Source: an uncultured Sphingosinicella sp. (GTDB lineage Bacteria; Pseudomonadota; Alphaproteobacteria; Sphingomonadales; Sphingomonadaceae). Taken from it: 45,925 nt of DNA. Both the position numbers and the translations under genes were made by a program. The stretch lies in NCBI RefSeq assembly GCF_902806315.1, contig NZ_CADCWD010000073.1, positions 1-45,925 on the forward strand. Reading direction: 5' to 3'. This document shows positions 22,401-32,257 of this stretch, piece by piece. A model generated the notes under the pieces. The model did no database searches and was not told where the DNA came from. It was given only the letters and a program-made list of their open reading frames with translations. Every line of letters starts with the position of its first letter. The stretch's first letter is position 1.

Positions 22401-23660
22401 ATGACCAAATTGAGCGGCGGCGATTCGAAGAGCACCCTCTATTGCTCCTTCTGCGGCAAGTCGCAGCACGAAGTCCGCAAACTCATCGCCGGCCCGACCG
22501 TGTTCATCTGCGATGAATGCGTCGAACTGTGCAACGACATCATCCGCGAGGAGACCAAGTCCGCGCTGGTGAAGACCCGCGACGGCGTTCCGACGCCGCT
22601 CGAGATCTGCAATGTGCTGGACGATTACGTGATCGGCCAGAGCCACGCCAAGCGCGTGCTCTCGGTCGCCGTGCACAATCATTATAAGCGCTTGGCGCAT
22701 GGCGCTAAGGGCGCGGATGTAGAGCTCGCCAAGTCCAACATCCTGCTCGTGGGACCGACCGGCTGCGGCAAGACCTTGCTGGCGCAGACGCTGGCGCGCA
22801 TCCTAGACGTGCCGTTCACGATGGCGGATGCGACGACGCTGACCGAAGCCGGCTATGTCGGCGAGGATGTCGAGAACATCATCCTGAAGCTGCTCCAGGC
22901 CTCCGACTATAATGTCGAGCGGGCGCAGCGCGGCATCGTGTATATCGACGAGATCGACAAGATCAGCCGCAAGTCGGACAATCCCTCGATCACCCGCGAC
23001 GTGTCGGGCGAGGGCGTCCAGCAGGCGCTGCTCAAGCTGATGGAAGGCACGACTGCTTCCGTGCCGCCGCAGGGCGGGCGCAAGCATCCGCAGCAGGAAT
23101 TCCTGCAGGTCGACACGACCAACATCCTGTTCATCTGCGGCGGCGCCTTTGCGGGCCTCGAAAAGATCATCGGCGACCGTCTGCAGGGCAAGTCGATCGG
23201 CTTCGGCGCCTATGTCGCCGCGCCGGAGGAGCGCCGCACCGGCGAGGTGCTGCGCCAGACCGAGCCCGAGGATCTGCTGAAGTTCGGCCTCATCCCCGAG
23301 TTCGTCGGCCGCCTGCCCGTGATCGCGACGCTGGAGGATCTCGACGTCGAGGCCCTCGTCAAGATCCTTCGCGAGCCCAAGAACGCGCTCGTGAAGCAAT
23401 ATCAGAAGCTGTTCGACATGGAGGACGTGAAGCTGAGCTTCACGGACGAGGCCATGGTGGCGATCGCCAAGCGCGCGATCGAGCGCAAGACCGGGGCGCG
23501 CGGCCTCCGCTCGATCCTGGAGAATATCCTGCTCGACACCATGTTCGACCTGCCGAGCATGGACGGCGTCGACGAGGTGATGATCGACAAGGACGTGGTC
23601 GAAGGCCGCAAGGACCCGGTCCGCGTCTATGCCGAGAAGAAGGGCGAGAGCGCGGCTTAG
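22401..23660 (+). CDS. clpX: ATP-dependent Clp protease ATPase subunit ClpX
   Basis: A 419-residue AAA+ unfoldase partner of ClpP. The N-terminal zinc-binding domain uses Cys15, Cys18, Cys37 and Cys40 (CSFCGK ... ICDEC). Walker A is GPTGCGKT (118-125), and Walker B is IVYIDEIDK (179-187). The pore loop GYVGED (151-156) and the RKH-type loop region follow, and [13 protein letters not shown] includes the ClpP-contacting IGF-type area. AAGGA precedes ATG 22401. Substrate selection by SspB-like adaptors cannot be judged here. Confidence 0.98.
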   Translation: MTKLSGGDSKSTLYCSFCGKSQHEVRKLIAGPTVFICDECVELCNDIIREETKSALVKTRDGVPTPLEICNVLDDYVIGQSHAKRVLSVAVHNHYKRLAHGAKGADVELAKSNILLVGPTGCGKTLLAQTLARILDVPFTMADATTLTEAGYVGEDVENIILKLLQASDYNVERAQRGIVYIDEIDKISRKSDNPSITRDVSGEGVQQALLKLMEGTTASVPPQGGRKHPQQEFLQVDTTNILFICGGAFAGLEKIIGDRLQGKSIGFGAYVAAPEERRTGEVLRQTEPEDLLKFGLIPEFVGRLPVIATLEDLDVEALVKILREPKNALVKQYQKLFDMEDVKLSFTDEAMVAIAKRAIERKTGARGLRSILENILLDTMFDLPSMDGVDEVMIDKDVVEGRKDPVRVYAEKKGESAA

Positions 23661-23675
23661 CCCATAGCGGTTCGA

Positions 23676-24428
23676 GTGCGCGCCGCGTTCATTGACAGCT
23701 TCTCCGACGTGGCCGGCGAGTATCGGCGCGCACGGCCGACCTATCCGGCTGCGCTGATCGCCGAGCTTGCGGCGCTCGCACCCAGCCGCGCGCTGGCGTG
23801 GGACAGCGGCACCGGCAGCGGTCAGGCGGCGGTCGCGCTCGCCCGGCACTTCGACGCCGTTTACGGGAGCGATCCGAGCGAAGAGCAGATTGCGAACGCG
23901 CAGTCGGCGGAGCGGGTCACTTACGCCGTCGAGGCTGCTGAGGCGGTGTCGCTGGCCGACGGCAATGCGGATCTGGTCTTGGCCGCACAGGCCATGCACT
24001 GGTACAATCTCGAGCGCTTCTACGCGCAAGTGCAGCGGGTGCTAAGACCCGGCGGGATCCTGGCGGCGATCGGCTATGCCTGGTTCTACATCGACCCCGA
24101 AGTAGATGCGGCTGTGGAAGAGGCGCTGCTGAGGCCGATGCGGCCTTACTGGGCACCCAACAACGCCATTCTCTGGGACGCTTACCGGAGCATAGCCTTT
24201 CCCGGGGAGGAGGTTCGGATCGGCCAGCCGGCCATCCACCTGCGCTGGTCCCTCGATCAGATGCTCGCCTACGTGCGGACCTGGTCGGCTGCGGCGAAGT
24301 TCAGGGCATCGGAAGGCGAGGCACAATTCGAAGCCGCTTTGGCGTCCGTTCGGGAGGCTTGGGGCGAGCCGGGACGCGAGCGGAGCGTGGTCATGCCGAT
24401 GCAGGTCCGCGTTTCGAGGCTTGCATGA
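23676..24428 (+). CDS. class I SAM-dependent methyltransferase
   Basis: A 250-residue cytoplasmic methyltransferase. Motif I is [16 protein letters not shown] (41-56), a slightly unusual variant with S in place of the first Gly of the common DxGxGxG. Motif II ends in [10 protein letters not shown], motif IV is [13 protein letters not shown], and motif V is [12 protein letters not shown]. The HWY and later WYYIDPE segments resemble the trans-aconitate/phosphoethanolamine type of methyltransferases, but the substrate is unknown. Translation starts at GTG 23676, 15 bases after clpX. The stop overlaps the next ATG (ATGA). The gene pair is inserted between clpX and lon. Confidence 0.85.
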   Translation: MRAAFIDSFSDVAGEYRRARPTYPAALIAELAALAPSRALAWDSGTGSGQAAVALARHFDAVYGSDPSEEQIANAQSAERVTYAVEAAEAVSLADGNADLVLAAQAMHWYNLERFYAQVQRVLRPGGILAAIGYAWFYIDPEVDAAVEEALLRPMRPYWAPNNAILWDAYRSIAFPGEEVRIGQPAIHLRWSLDQMLAYVRTWSAAAKFRASEGEAQFEAALASVREAWGEPGRERSVVMPMQVRVSRLA

Positions 24429-24949
24429 CGGAGCATGTCCCTCCCGGTCGGCCGCGCTTGCTGGCGTTCCTTCCGGCCTTTCTGTTCCGCACCGACGGCT
24501 CCAAGCTTGCATATATCCTCAAGGCCTGGGCGCTGGTGCTGCTGCCCAGCCTGCTGCTGTCGTTTACGGTGAGCCAGTCAATCCCTTCGGCGAAACCACC
24601 GGAGCTGCCGATTTCGGGACCCGTGATGATCGCGCTGATCACGCTGGCGGGGCCGTTCGTGGAAACGCTGATCATGGCGGCTCTGCTGCTGGTGCTGCGG
24701 CGGTTCGTGGGGTTTGGGCCGGCGGTGCTGCTGAGCTCGGTCGGATGGGGGTTTGCCCATAGCTGGGGCGCTCCGACCTGGGGACTGGTGGCCTGGTGGC
24801 CGTTCCTGATTTTCTCGACCGCGTTCCTGACCTGGCGGGAGCGGGGTTTCTGGACGGCAATCCTGATCGTGACGGCCATCCATGTCCTGCAGAACAGCTT
24901 CGCGGTGGCGCTGCTGCTGCTCGGGCCGCGGCTCGGCAGCCTTTATTGA
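24425..24949 (+). CDS. CPBP-like membrane protein with altered motif 1
   Basis: A 174-residue integral membrane protein of about five helices (AWALVLLPSLLLSFTV, PVMIALITLAGPFVETLIM, AALLLVLRRFVGFG, LVAWWPFLIFSTAFLT, FWTAILIVTAIHVLQNSFAV). The ordering of ETLIM, WGFAHSW and HVLQNS motifs resembles CPBP-family intramembrane metalloproteases (Abi/Rce1 type). The first motif, which normally has two adjacent glutamates, has a single Glu followed by Thr (FVETLI). It may therefore be a catalytically altered or non-protease member. It is coupled by ATGA to the methyltransferase gene. Confidence 0.7.
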   Translation: MTEHVPPGRPRLLAFLPAFLFRTDGSKLAYILKAWALVLLPSLLLSFTVSQSIPSAKPPELPISGPVMIALITLAGPFVETLIMAALLLVLRRFVGFGPAVLLSSVGWGFAHSWGAPTWGLVAWWPFLIFSTAFLTWRERGFWTAILIVTAIHVLQNSFAVALLLLGPRLGSLY

Positions 24950-24972
24950 TGCGTTGACCGGCACCCCCATAT
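24945..24972 (+). promoter_or_regulatory. heat-shock (RpoH-type) promoter of lon
   Basis: ATTGAT (24945-24950), 14 bases, CCCCATAT (24965-24972). The -10 box is a full match to the sigma-32 CCCCATNT and the -35 keeps TTGA. The predicted start near 24980 gives a leader of about 40 bases before the lon TTG. lon is a classic heat-shock gene. Confidence 0.65.
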
Positions 24973-25018
24973 AAGTGTCAATCAGGCGGCCGCTCGCGGC
25001 GCGTATCGGAGTTTAGAA

Positions 25019-27430
<2,412 letters not shown>

Positions 27431-27448
27431 TCGGCTGAGGACGGTGTC

Positions 27449-27489
27449 GAAAAGCGCGGATTTCTCCGGATTTCCGCGCTTTTCCTTTT
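27449..27489 (+). terminator. intrinsic terminator after lon
   Basis: AAAAGCGCGGA (27450-27460), a 12-base loop, TCCGCGCTTTT (27473-27483), then CCTTTT. The 11-bp perfect stem has a T-rich tail and starts 20 bases after the lon stop. The stem's A-rich base also lets it act on the other strand. Confidence 0.88.
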
Positions 27490-27566
27490 GACTCGTCCCC
27501 GGCTCCTGCCCTTAGTGGAGTCTCGGCAGATCGCCGCGATTCCATAGTAACAGGGGTGTTGAGAGC

Positions 27567-27842
27567 ATGAATAAGCAGGAGCTAATCGGCTCGGTCGCAG
27601 ACACGACCGGTCTCAGCAGGAGCGATGCAAGCAAGGCCGTCGAAGGGGTGTTCGACGCGATCGGCGGCGCGCTCAAGCGGGGCGACGAAGTGCGCCTGGT
27701 CGGCTTCGGCACCTTTTCCTGCTCCAAGCGCAAGGCATCGACGGGCCGCAATCCGCGCACCGGCGAGCCGATGCAGATCAAGGAATCCACCCAGCCCAAG
27801 TTCAAGGCCGGCAAGGGCCTGAAGGACTCGGTCAACGTCTGA
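27567..27842 (+). CDS. hupB: HU family DNA-binding protein
   Basis: A 91-residue histone-like protein. N-terminal helices (MNKQELIGSVADTTGLSRSD, ASKAVEGVFDAIGGALKRGD) are followed by the beta saddle EVRLVGFGTFSCSKRKAS and the DNA-bending arm GRNPRTGEPMQI, where the RNP tip intercalates. The C-terminal helix FKAGKGLKDSVNV ends the protein. The length and the absence of extra termini fit HU rather than IHF. TTGACT with an 18-base spacer to TTAGTG (27488-27517) is a weak candidate promoter directly after the lon terminator, consistent with separate transcription. Confidence 0.95.
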   Translation: MNKQELIGSVADTTGLSRSDASKAVEGVFDAIGGALKRGDEVRLVGFGTFSCSKRKASTGRNPRTGEPMQIKESTQPKFKAGKGLKDSVNV

Positions 27843-27978
27843 ATTCCCGGGGGCCGGCGGCTGAGCGAGCTGCCGGTCATTTTCGTCCGGCCGATGCTGG
27901 ACAGCCTGTACACCACATCTTATGTGCCGCTCTCCCGCTAGCCGATCTCCGATTGGTCAGCATCCGCGGCGCGGGCGT

Positions 27979-28053
27979 GGGCGCGTAGCTCAGTGGTAGA
28001 GCACACCCTTCACACGGGTGGGGTCGTAGGTTCAATCCCTACCGCGCCCACCA
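27979..28053 (+). tRNA. tRNA-Val (anticodon CAC)
   Basis: The acceptor stem GGGCGCG (27979-27985) pairs with CGCGCCC (28043-28049). The anticodon stem CACCC/GGGTG holds loop TTCACAC with anticodon CAC, which reads GUG. The T loop GGTTCAATCC is regular, and A73 plus CCA (28051-28053) are encoded. Confidence 0.97.
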
Positions 28054-28094
28054 CGCCCGCCCAGGCAATCGGCACAAGCGAGGCAGCCTGATAG

Positions 28095-28466
28095 CTAGCC
28101 CATCCCGCCATAATAATCGGAAATGCGCCGGGCGTAGCTCGCGTCCCAGCTGGGCGCCGTGTCCGGGCGGTAGCTCGGTCCGCCCTGCAGCATCTGCTTG
28201 CCGATATTGACGGTGTAGCCGCCGCGTTTCTCGTTGACGCTCAAGGCGCGGAACGGGACCGGGTGGAAGCTTTGGCCGAGGCCCAGAAACCCTCCGAACG
28301 ACAGCACCGCATATTCCACCCGCCCCGAGGGACGATCGATCTGGACGCTGTAGAGGCTGCCGAGCTTGCTGCCGTCCGTGTCGTAGACGAGGACATTGTC
28401 GACCCGCGCGGACATGAAAGTCTGCAGGGTTTCACGCGCCTCGTCCGAAGCTGCGGTGGCGTCCAT
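28095..28466 (-). CDS. PRC-barrel domain protein
   Basis: A 123-residue protein. The central part, about 18-75 (SARVDNVLVYDTDGSKLGSL, YSVQIDRPSGRVEYAVLSFG, then GFLGLGQSFHPVPFRAL), is a PRC-barrel beta domain as found in photosynthetic reaction-centre H subunits and RimM. The C-terminus (ISDYYGGMG) is a short tail. Free-standing PRC-barrel proteins like this are common in sphingomonads and rhizobia, where some appear in stress responses; the role here is unknown. It follows the small gene at 28478-28672 by 11 bases on the same strand. Confidence 0.88.
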   Translation of the reverse strand: MDATAASDEARETLQTFMSARVDNVLVYDTDGSKLGSLYSVQIDRPSGRVEYAVLSFGGFLGLGQSFHPVPFRALSVNEKRGGYTVNIGKQMLQGGPSYRPDTAPSWDASYARRISDYYGGMG

Positions 28467-28477
28467 CCGCTCCTCCT

Positions 28478-28672
28478 CTAGCCTTGCTTGCCGTCCATAT
28501 CGGCGCCGAGCTTCTTCGCGATGCGGGCTACCTCTTCATCGCTCGGCGGCTCCGGCAGTTCCTGGCCCGGAGCCAGCGCTTCGTCCGGAAGGCCGGGCGC
28601 GGTGCCGGCGATCGGCTCGTTCACCGCCCGCTCGTTCGGGCCGGTGCTGATTTTCGCTCTATCTTCCGCCAT
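28478..28672 (-). CDS. 64-residue acidic small protein
   Basis: ATG at 28670-28672 with AAGGA upstream. The product MAEDRAKISTGPNERAVNEP continues with a proline-rich acidic segment (IAGTAPGLPDEALAPGQELP) and a short C-terminal helix (SDEEVARIAKKLGADMDGKQ). It has no membrane segment. It is probably first in a two-gene operon with the PRC-barrel gene. The reading frame extends through the antisense of tRNA-His, but that part is not coding. Function unknown. Confidence 0.7.
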   Translation of the reverse strand: MAEDRAKISTGPNERAVNEPIAGTAPGLPDEALAPGQELPEPPSDEEVARIAKKLGADMDGKQG

Positions 28673-28752
28673 GTTGCCGTCCTTTGTCTCGGGAAAGAGC
28701 GAGCGAAGGCGTTTCCGGTTCCTTGACGGGGGCGCGGCGGGCTGATGTTTCC

Positions 28753-28781
28753 TTGACGCAAAGGCAGGCCGCCCCTTATGG
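28753..28781 (+). promoter_or_regulatory. promoter of tRNA-His
   Basis: TTGACG (28753-28758), 17 bases, TTATGG (28776-28781), 14 bases before the tRNA start. A good -35 and optimal spacing. Confidence 0.65.
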
Positions 28782-28794
28782 GCTCGCTCATTGC

Positions 28795-28872
28795 GGCGAC
28801 CGTAGCTCAGCTGGTTAGAGCATCGGTTTGTGGTACCGAGGGTCGCGGGTTCAAGTCCCGTCGGTCGCCCCA
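28795..28872 (+). tRNA. tRNA-His (anticodon GTG)
   Basis: Acceptor GCGACCG (28796-28802) pairs with CGGTCGC (28862-28868). The extra 5' base G-1 (28795) faces C73 (28869), the normal histidine identity pair, and CCA (28870-28872) is encoded. Anticodon stem TCGGT/ACCGA holds loop TTGTGGT, anticodon GTG. Confidence 0.97.
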
Positions 28873-28901
28873 CTTCTCCCTCGACAATTAGGACAGATCA
28901 G

Positions 28902-29951
28902 ATGCAGTCGCCTTGGGATTATCCCGATTTCGACGACCATGAGGTCGTGCACTTCGTAACCGACGCGAATACGGGCCTGAAGGCGATCATCGCGGTTCAC
29001 TCGACTCATCTGGGCCCGGGCGCGGGCGGAACGCGGCTGTGGCACTACCCCAATCGCGGCGACGCGATCCGCGACGTGCTGCGGCTCTCGCGCGGAATGA
29101 GCTACAAGAACGCCATGGCGGGGCTCGCGCTGGGCGGCGGCAAGGCGGTGATCCTCGCGGACGAGGCGCGCACCAAGTCGGACGAGATGTTCGCCGCATT
29201 CGGACGTTCGGTCGAGGGGCTGTGCGGGAAATATGTGACGGCCGAGGACGTCGGCGTGACCGTTCCCGATCTCGTCGAAGTGTCGAGGCACACGCGCTAC
29301 GTGTCGGGCCTTCCGGTGGAAGCCGGCGCGGTCGGCGGCGATCCGGGGCCGCACACCAGCTACGGCGTGTTCCTGGGCATCAAGGCGGCCGTGCGCAGCA
29401 AGCTTGGGAAAGGCAGCGTCGCGGGCCTCCACATCGCGATCCAGGGCGCAGGCAGCGTTGCGAGCGGCGTCGCCCGCCGTGCAGCCGAGGAGGGGGCCCG
29501 GATCAGCCTTGCCGATATCGATGGCGCTCGGGCGCAGAAGCTTGCGGACGAAGTTGGTGGCGTCGTGGTTCCAGTCAACGAAATCATGACCTTGGAGGCC
29601 GATGTTCTCAGCCCGAATGCGCTCGGCGCGATCCTGACGGCGGAGTCGATCGCGGCCCTGCGCGTGCCGATCGTCGCCGGCGGCGCGAACAACCAGCTCG
29701 CCACGCCGGCGGAGGGCGACCTCATCCACCAGCGCGGCATCCTCTACGCGCCCGATTACGTGATCAATGCCGGCGGCATCATCAACGTCGCGTCCGAATA
29801 TCTGAAAGATGCGGACGAGGCGGGGGTGAAGGCCAGGATCGAGCAGATCCCCGGCCGGCTCGAAACGATCTGGGCGGAGAGCGATACCACCGGCCGCAAT
29901 CCGGCGGCGGTCGCCGACGCGATGGCGCGCAGGCTGATCGGCAGGGGCTAG
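28902..29951 (+). CDS. Leu/Glu/Phe/Val dehydrogenase-family protein
   Basis: A 349-residue NAD(P)-dependent amino-acid dehydrogenase, most like leucine or valine dehydrogenases. The N-terminal domain has HSTHLGPGAGGTRLWHYPNR and the catalytic-lysine region AMAGLALGGGKAVILAD (Lys in GGGK). The Rossmann motif is IAIQGAGSVASGVARRA, and the C-terminal part contains IVAGGANNQLATPAEGD and APDYVINAGGIINVASEY. The reaction is reversible oxidative deamination of a branched-chain amino acid, linking it to carbon catabolism. ATG 28902 has AGGA upstream. Its end shares the four bases CTAG with the convergent transporter stop. Confidence 0.92.
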   Translation: MQSPWDYPDFDDHEVVHFVTDANTGLKAIIAVHSTHLGPGAGGTRLWHYPNRGDAIRDVLRLSRGMSYKNAMAGLALGGGKAVILADEARTKSDEMFAAFGRSVEGLCGKYVTAEDVGVTVPDLVEVSRHTRYVSGLPVEAGAVGGDPGPHTSYGVFLGIKAAVRSKLGKGSVAGLHIAIQGAGSVASGVARRAAEEGARISLADIDGARAQKLADEVGGVVVPVNEIMTLEADVLSPNALGAILTAESIAALRVPIVAGGANNQLATPAEGDLIHQRGILYAPDYVINAGGIINVASEYLKDADEAGVKARIEQIPGRLETIWAESDTTGRNPAAVADAMARRLIGRG

Positions 29952-30865
29952 ATCGGGGGCGCCGCTCGCGGCTTGTCGCGGCCGAGCTTGTGCTCGCGAT
30001 AGAGTGTGTAGAGGCCGCTTGCGATGATGACGGCGGCGCCCGCCCAGGTGGTGGCCGGAGGCTGGTTCGCGAAGATGAACCAGCCGAGCAACACCGCCCA
30101 GAGCAATTGCGTATAGTCGAAAGGCACGACCACCGAAACCGGCGCGAACCTCAGACTGGATGTGAGGAAGAGCTGGCCGAAGCCGCCGAACAGGCCCAGG
30201 CCGACGAGGATCGCCCACGTTCCCGCGTCATGAGCTCGGGCGTAGAAGGGAAGCACGGACGCCAAGGCGAGCATCGACAGCAGGGTGAACCAGAGCACCG
30301 TGGTCTGCGTGCCTTCCGTCCTGCCGATCTGGCGGATGGTGATCGTCACCACGCCCACTCCGAAGGCGGCGAGGATTGCCAGCACGAGACCGATGGCCGG
30401 AACGTGCGTGCCGCCCGGCCGCATCACCACCAGAACCCCGACGAAGCCGAGCACGACCGCGCTCCAGCGGTGACGGCCGACCTTCTCCTTGAGGATCAGC
30501 GCCGACAGCGCCACGGCGAAGAGGGGGGCAGCGAAGCCGATCGTCGTCGATTCCGCGAGCGGGAGATAGGCCAGCGAACTGAAGGCGAGGAGCATGGTCC
30601 CAAGCCCGATCGCCGCCCGCGTAACGTGCGCCATCGGCCGCTCCGTGCGCCAGACGCTTATGTTTCGGTCCCAGGCGATCCAAACCAGCAAGGGCGGCAG
30701 CCCGAATGCGAAGCGGTAGAAAGCGAGCTCGGGCGTGCTGACGCCGGCTTGGTAACCGAGCTTGATCATTGCCGCCATGAAGGCAAAGCAGGTCGTCGCG
30801 CCGATGCGCAGGCCGATGCCGAGCAGCCGGTTCTGGTCGGGGCGGGAAGAGGCGGTGGCTGCCAT
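29948..30865 (-). CDS. EamA/DMT-family transporter
   Basis: A 305-residue inner-membrane protein with ten predicted helices in two repeated EamA halves. Examples are LLGIGLRIGATTCFAFMAAM, FGLPPLLVWIA, IGLGTMLLAFSSLAYLPLAE, WSAVVLGFVGVLVVMRPGG, AIGLVLAILAAFGVGVVTIT, WFTLLSMLALASVLPFYARA and LLWAVLLGWFIFAN. Members export amino acids or metabolites; the substrate cannot be told. The start is put at MAATASSRPDQ because residues further upstream are encoded by a terminator-like hairpin (30894-30925). The stop TAG overlaps the dehydrogenase stop, so the two genes converge. A role in moving the dehydrogenase's substrate is speculative. Confidence 0.88.
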   Translation of the reverse strand: MAATASSRPDQNRLLGIGLRIGATTCFAFMAAMIKLGYQAGVSTPELAFYRFAFGLPPLLVWIAWDRNISVWRTERPMAHVTRAAIGLGTMLLAFSSLAYLPLAESTTIGFAAPLFAVALSALILKEKVGRHRWSAVVLGFVGVLVVMRPGGTHVPAIGLVLAILAAFGVGVVTITIRQIGRTEGTQTTVLWFTLLSMLALASVLPFYARAHDAGTWAILVGLGLFGGFGQLFLTSSLRFAPVSVVVPFDYTQLLWAVLLGWFIFANQPPATTWAGAAVIIASGLYTLYREHKLGRDKPRAAPPI

Positions 30866-30893
30866 GGACGCCACGGGCTTTGCTGCGGCTGCG

Positions 30894-30925
30894 AAAAAAG
30901 GGCAAGCGGCGCCGCCTTGCCCTTT
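30894..30925 (-). terminator. terminator-like hairpin in the divergent eamA/ccmC spacer
   Basis: On the minus strand: AAAGGGCAAG, a self-complementary CGGCGCCG inner region, CTTGCCC and six T (30899-30894). A perfect 7-bp arm extends to 10 with the A/T edge. It lies 28 bases upstream of the transporter start codon and 41 bases upstream of ccmC, so it is either a leader attenuator or a barrier between opposite transcripts. Confidence 0.7.
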
Positions 30926-30966
30926 GCCGCAGCCATTGGCATCGCTACATAGCCGCGGGGATCGGC

Positions 30967-31680
30967 ATGCATATCTACGCAAATCCAGCGCGCTTTCTGA
31001 AGCTTGCGCGGCCGCTGACAATGTGGCTCGGATGGTCGGGAGCGGCCTTGATCGCGTTCGCCCTTTTTGCAGGCCTGTTCCTCAGCCCCAAGGACTATCT
31101 GCAGGGGGACAGCGTGCGGATCATGTACGTGCATGTCCCCGCCGCCTGGCTGGCGATGGGCGGTTGGACCGGCATCGCGGTCGCAAGCCTGATGCAGCTC
31201 ATCTGGCGGCATCCGCTCGCCAATGTGGCAGGCCGAGCGCTTGCGGTTCCGGGAGCGCTCTTCACCTCGATCTGCCTCGTCACCGGGTCGCTGTGGGGCC
31301 GGCCGACCTGGGGCACCTATTGGGAGTGGGATGGGCGCATGACGTCGATGCTCGTGCTCCTGTTTCTCTACATCGGCTACATCGTCCTTGCCGACGCCGA
31401 CCGGGAGCGGGGTGGGGAAGGGCGGATCACCGCCATCTTCGGCCTCATCGGAGCGATCAATATCCCGATCATCAAATATTCGGTGGAGTGGTGGAATACG
31501 CTTCACCAGGGGCAGAGCATCGGCGTGACCGGCTCCAGCATCGACGCTTCGATGGTCTGGCCCTTGCTCATCTCGGCGCTCGGCTTCTCGCTGCTCTTCG
31601 GAGCGATCGTTCTGATGCGGATGCGGGCCATGCTCGCCCGCCAGAAGATCGAGGCGCGGCTGAGGAGAATGGCCGCGTGA
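30967..31680 (+). CDS. ccmC: haem exporter protein CcmC
   Basis: A 237-residue membrane protein, the haem-handling subunit of cytochrome c maturation system I. It has six helices and the tryptophan-rich periplasmic WWD motif in WGRPTWGTYWEWDGRMTS (about 109-126). Flanking histidines include His56 in YVHVPAAW, which bind haem together with CcmE. The start at MHIYANPARFLKLA matches the family. The stop overlaps the ccmD GTG by GTGA. ccmA and ccmB, the ABC subunits usually next to ccmC, are not in the window. Confidence 0.96.
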   Translation: MHIYANPARFLKLARPLTMWLGWSGAALIAFALFAGLFLSPKDYLQGDSVRIMYVHVPAAWLAMGGWTGIAVASLMQLIWRHPLANVAGRALAVPGALFTSICLVTGSLWGRPTWGTYWEWDGRMTSMLVLLFLYIGYIVLADADRERGGEGRITAIFGLIGAINIPIIKYSVEWWNTLHQGQSIGVTGSSIDASMVWPLLISALGFSLLFGAIVLMRMRAMLARQKIEARLRRMAA

Positions 31681-31808
31681 ACCACTGGCCCTTCATCATC
31701 GCCGCTTACGCGCTGACGCTGCTCGGAACGGCGGCCGTCGCGCTGTGGAGCTGGGCAGCGATGCGCCGTGCCGAAGCCGAGGCCGGGGCGCTGAGGCGCG
31801 ACGCGTGA
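31677..31808 (+). CDS. ccmD: haem exporter small subunit CcmD
   Basis: A 43-residue protein with one membrane helix (WPFIIAAYALTLLGTAAVAL) and a charged C-terminus (MRRAEAEAGALRRDA). CcmD stabilises and releases holo-CcmE from the CcmABC complex. It starts at GTG inside the ccmC stop and ends overlapping the ccmE GTG. Position and single-helix form identify it more than sequence does. Confidence 0.9.
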   Translation: MNHWPFIIAAYALTLLGTAAVALWSWAAMRRAEAEAGALRRDA

Positions 31809-32257
31809 AGGCCAAGCATCAAAGGCTGACATTGCTGGCGCTCGCGATCGTGGCGGTGCTCGGTGCCGTTCTGCTGGCGATGTCGGCGCTGCGGGACCAG
31901 GCCGCTTACTTCTACGCGCCCGCCGATGTGGCCCGCAAAGGGGTGCCGCTCGACCGAGCGGTTCGCATCGGCGGAATGGTGAAGGGCGGGTCGATCAAGC
32001 GAGCGGAGGACGGCGTCACGATCGACTTCGTCGTCCGCGACGAGACGCCCGCGATCATCCCGGTGCGCTTCACCGGCATCGCGCCCGATCTCTTCAAGGA
32101 GAATAGCGGCGTCGTTGCGGAAGGCCGCTTCCTCCCGAGCGGTCTGTTCGTGGCCGACGAGATCCTCGCCAAGCATGACGAGAATTACATGCCGCCCGAG
32201 CTCGCCCGCGACGGCGTCAAGCACAAGACACGGACGCTGGAAGGCGGAACGACGTGA
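31805..32257 (+). CDS. ccmE: haem chaperone CcmE
   Basis: A 150-residue protein with an N-terminal membrane anchor (TLLALAIVAVLGAVLLAMSA) and a periplasmic OB-fold domain. The covalent haem-binding histidine is His124 in LAKHDENYMPPE, with Tyr128 in the expected HxxxY spacing. It receives haem from CcmC and passes it to CcmF. GTG start, overlapped on both sides by four bases. Confidence 0.97.
   Translation: MKAKHQRLTLLALAIVAVLGAVLLAMSALRDQAAYFYAPADVARKGVPLDRAVRIGGMVKGGSIKRAEDGVTIDFVVRDETPAIIPVRFTGIAPDLFKENSGVVAEGRFLPSGLFVADEILAKHDENYMPPELARDGVKHKTRTLEGGTT

Noticed and set aside
28673-28873. Longer minus-strand frame through tRNA-His (RPTGLEPATLGTTNR...)
   Set aside because: It is the antisense of the tRNA gene, a common false reading frame. 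The real small gene starts at 28672.
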